From contig NC_090191.1 in the NCBI RefSeq assembly GCF_024679245.1, positions 37,980,982 to 38,044,981 of the forward strand: a stretch of DNA of 64,000 nucleotides, given 5' to 3'. Below the pieces are notes generated by a model, which was given only the letters and a program-made list of their open reading frames with translations, was not told where the DNA came from and did not search any database. The stretch comes from Pseudorasbora parva. Its lineage: Eukaryota > Chordata > Actinopteri > Cypriniformes > Gobionidae. Positions 63,140-64,000 of the stretch are shown one piece after another (the first letter of the stretch is position 1; each line of letters opens with the position of its first letter). The translations under genes were made by a program, and so were the position numbers.

Positions 63140-63745
63140 TCTTTATCAGTACTCATCTGGCTGGATCTGTCTGGATCCTCCTGTCAACCCTCATGACAAA
63201 GGCCATCTCAGGACCTGCTCTCTTACTTGAGGTAAGGTTCAAGTCTTTTCTCTCACTTTAGGGTGATTTGGAGGGGTGAGGTGTCTAAGTCGCAACATCT
63301 AGGTACTGGGGTACCTCAGGGCTTGGGCCATTTATCTTCACCATCCACATGTCATCACTAGGAACTGTCATTCAGAAACATGTCTTTTCCTGTATGCTAA
63401 TGGCACACAAACTGTTCTTCTCATTTAAGCCAGAGGATCCGATGGTAGCTGCTCGCAATCAGATATTTCTGCCTGGATGAAGGACCACCACCTTCAACTC
63501 AAACTTGCAAAGACAGAACTGCTTGTGTTCTCTGCCAACCCAACACATCATCACAACTTCTCCATTCAGCTAAGTTTGTCAACCATGTCTGTATTTATCT
63601 ATTTAAAAAGATTAAATGATGTGTACTGTGGTAGACTAACTGGGACTTGTCACAGCACTTACGTATTTTTGCCCTTTTGCTGATTTGATTGCTTCTATTG
63701 TTCTACTCATTTGTAAGTCGCTTTGGATAAAAGCAAATTATTAAA
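63140..63745 (+). pseudogene. L2-type LINE 3' fragment
   Basis: Reverse-transcriptase blocks remain in broken frames: a GTGVPQG-type motif near 63307, a Y-A-N-G degraded form of the YADD catalytic box near 63395, and SDISAWMKDHHLQLKLAKTE near 63460-63520. The copy runs on to the L2 tail GTAAGTCGCTTTGGATAAAA (63713-63732) and a short AT-rich end. The catalytic-box change, frameshifts and missing 5' end show that it is dead. Confidence 0.85.
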
Positions 63746-64000
63746 TGTGAACGGCATTAATATCTGGTTAAATTAGTAGATTTGATACAATTTAAATATT
63801 TATTTCCACTAGCCTAAAATGGGCAAAGTCTGTATTTAGTTTTTAAGTTGCGTAAAGCCAGCCAATAAGATTGGAGAGTGGGATTTCAGAAAGTTCTTCC
63901 CATTTTGTGCAGTGGTCTGTGAAACGACTGCGGGCAATCTGTGTGTGGGTGCTTTCAGAGGCTTTTTTATTGCACTGTTGGTAATGTCACTGGTGGGACT
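63746..64000. other. Right edge, nothing recognised
   Basis: No ORF or repeat end could be supported in the last 250 bp. Confidence 0.5.

Overview
The window is vertebrate nuclear DNA from a teleost, most likely a cyprinid. It is AT-rich, has long introns with GT-AG borders, very long (AC)n, (AT)n, (GATA)n and (GA)n tracts, and dense cut-and-paste transposons (hAT, Kolobok-like TTAA elements, Harbinger-like, Tc1-like hairpins) plus L2-type LINE fragments. Families were assigned by recall and by visible target-site duplications; no search was run.

Four host genes can be read. (1) chst11 (chondroitin 4-O-sulfotransferase 1), minus strand: only the first coding exon (16940-17057) is present, and everything to its left is inferred to be its very long first intron. 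(2) nfyb (CCAAT-binding NF-Y subunit B), plus strand: all six coding exons, 20878-23335, 205 aa. (3) hcfc2 (host cell factor 2), minus strand: fifteen coding exons, 37939 down to 27784, 712 aa, convergent with nfyb. (4) avpr1a (V1a vasopressin/vasotocin receptor), minus strand: two exons, 57625-56758 and 54355-53970, 417 aa. The relative orientation of chst11, nfyb and hcfc2 matches human 12q23, but TXNRD1 and EID3, which lie between CHST11 and NFYB in human, have no counterpart in the 3-kb gap here.

Repeats by region: 1-16.9 kb, chst11 intron with MITEs, L2 tails and microsatellites; 17.3-18 kb, a cluster of simple repeats; 26.3-27.2 kb, a hAT element with intact 8-bp duplication; 32.6-33.1 kb, a Harbinger-like MITE in hcfc2; 33.96-37.3 kb, three transposons nested inside one another in hcfc2 intron 2, the innermost carrying a P2X7-ballast-like coding fragment; 39.6-40.4 kb and 63.1-63.75 kb, L2 reverse-transcriptase remnants; 58.6-59.3 kb, a large palindromic Tc1-like repeat.

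The most unusual object is an 8,220-bp element at 44695-52914. It has 7-bp target duplications and near-identical inverted arms of about 1.8 kb. Each arm carries a TATA box and two predicted leader exons, and both arms stop being alike at the same splice-acceptor sequence, so each could drive inward transcription into a different body. No transposase was recognised in it.
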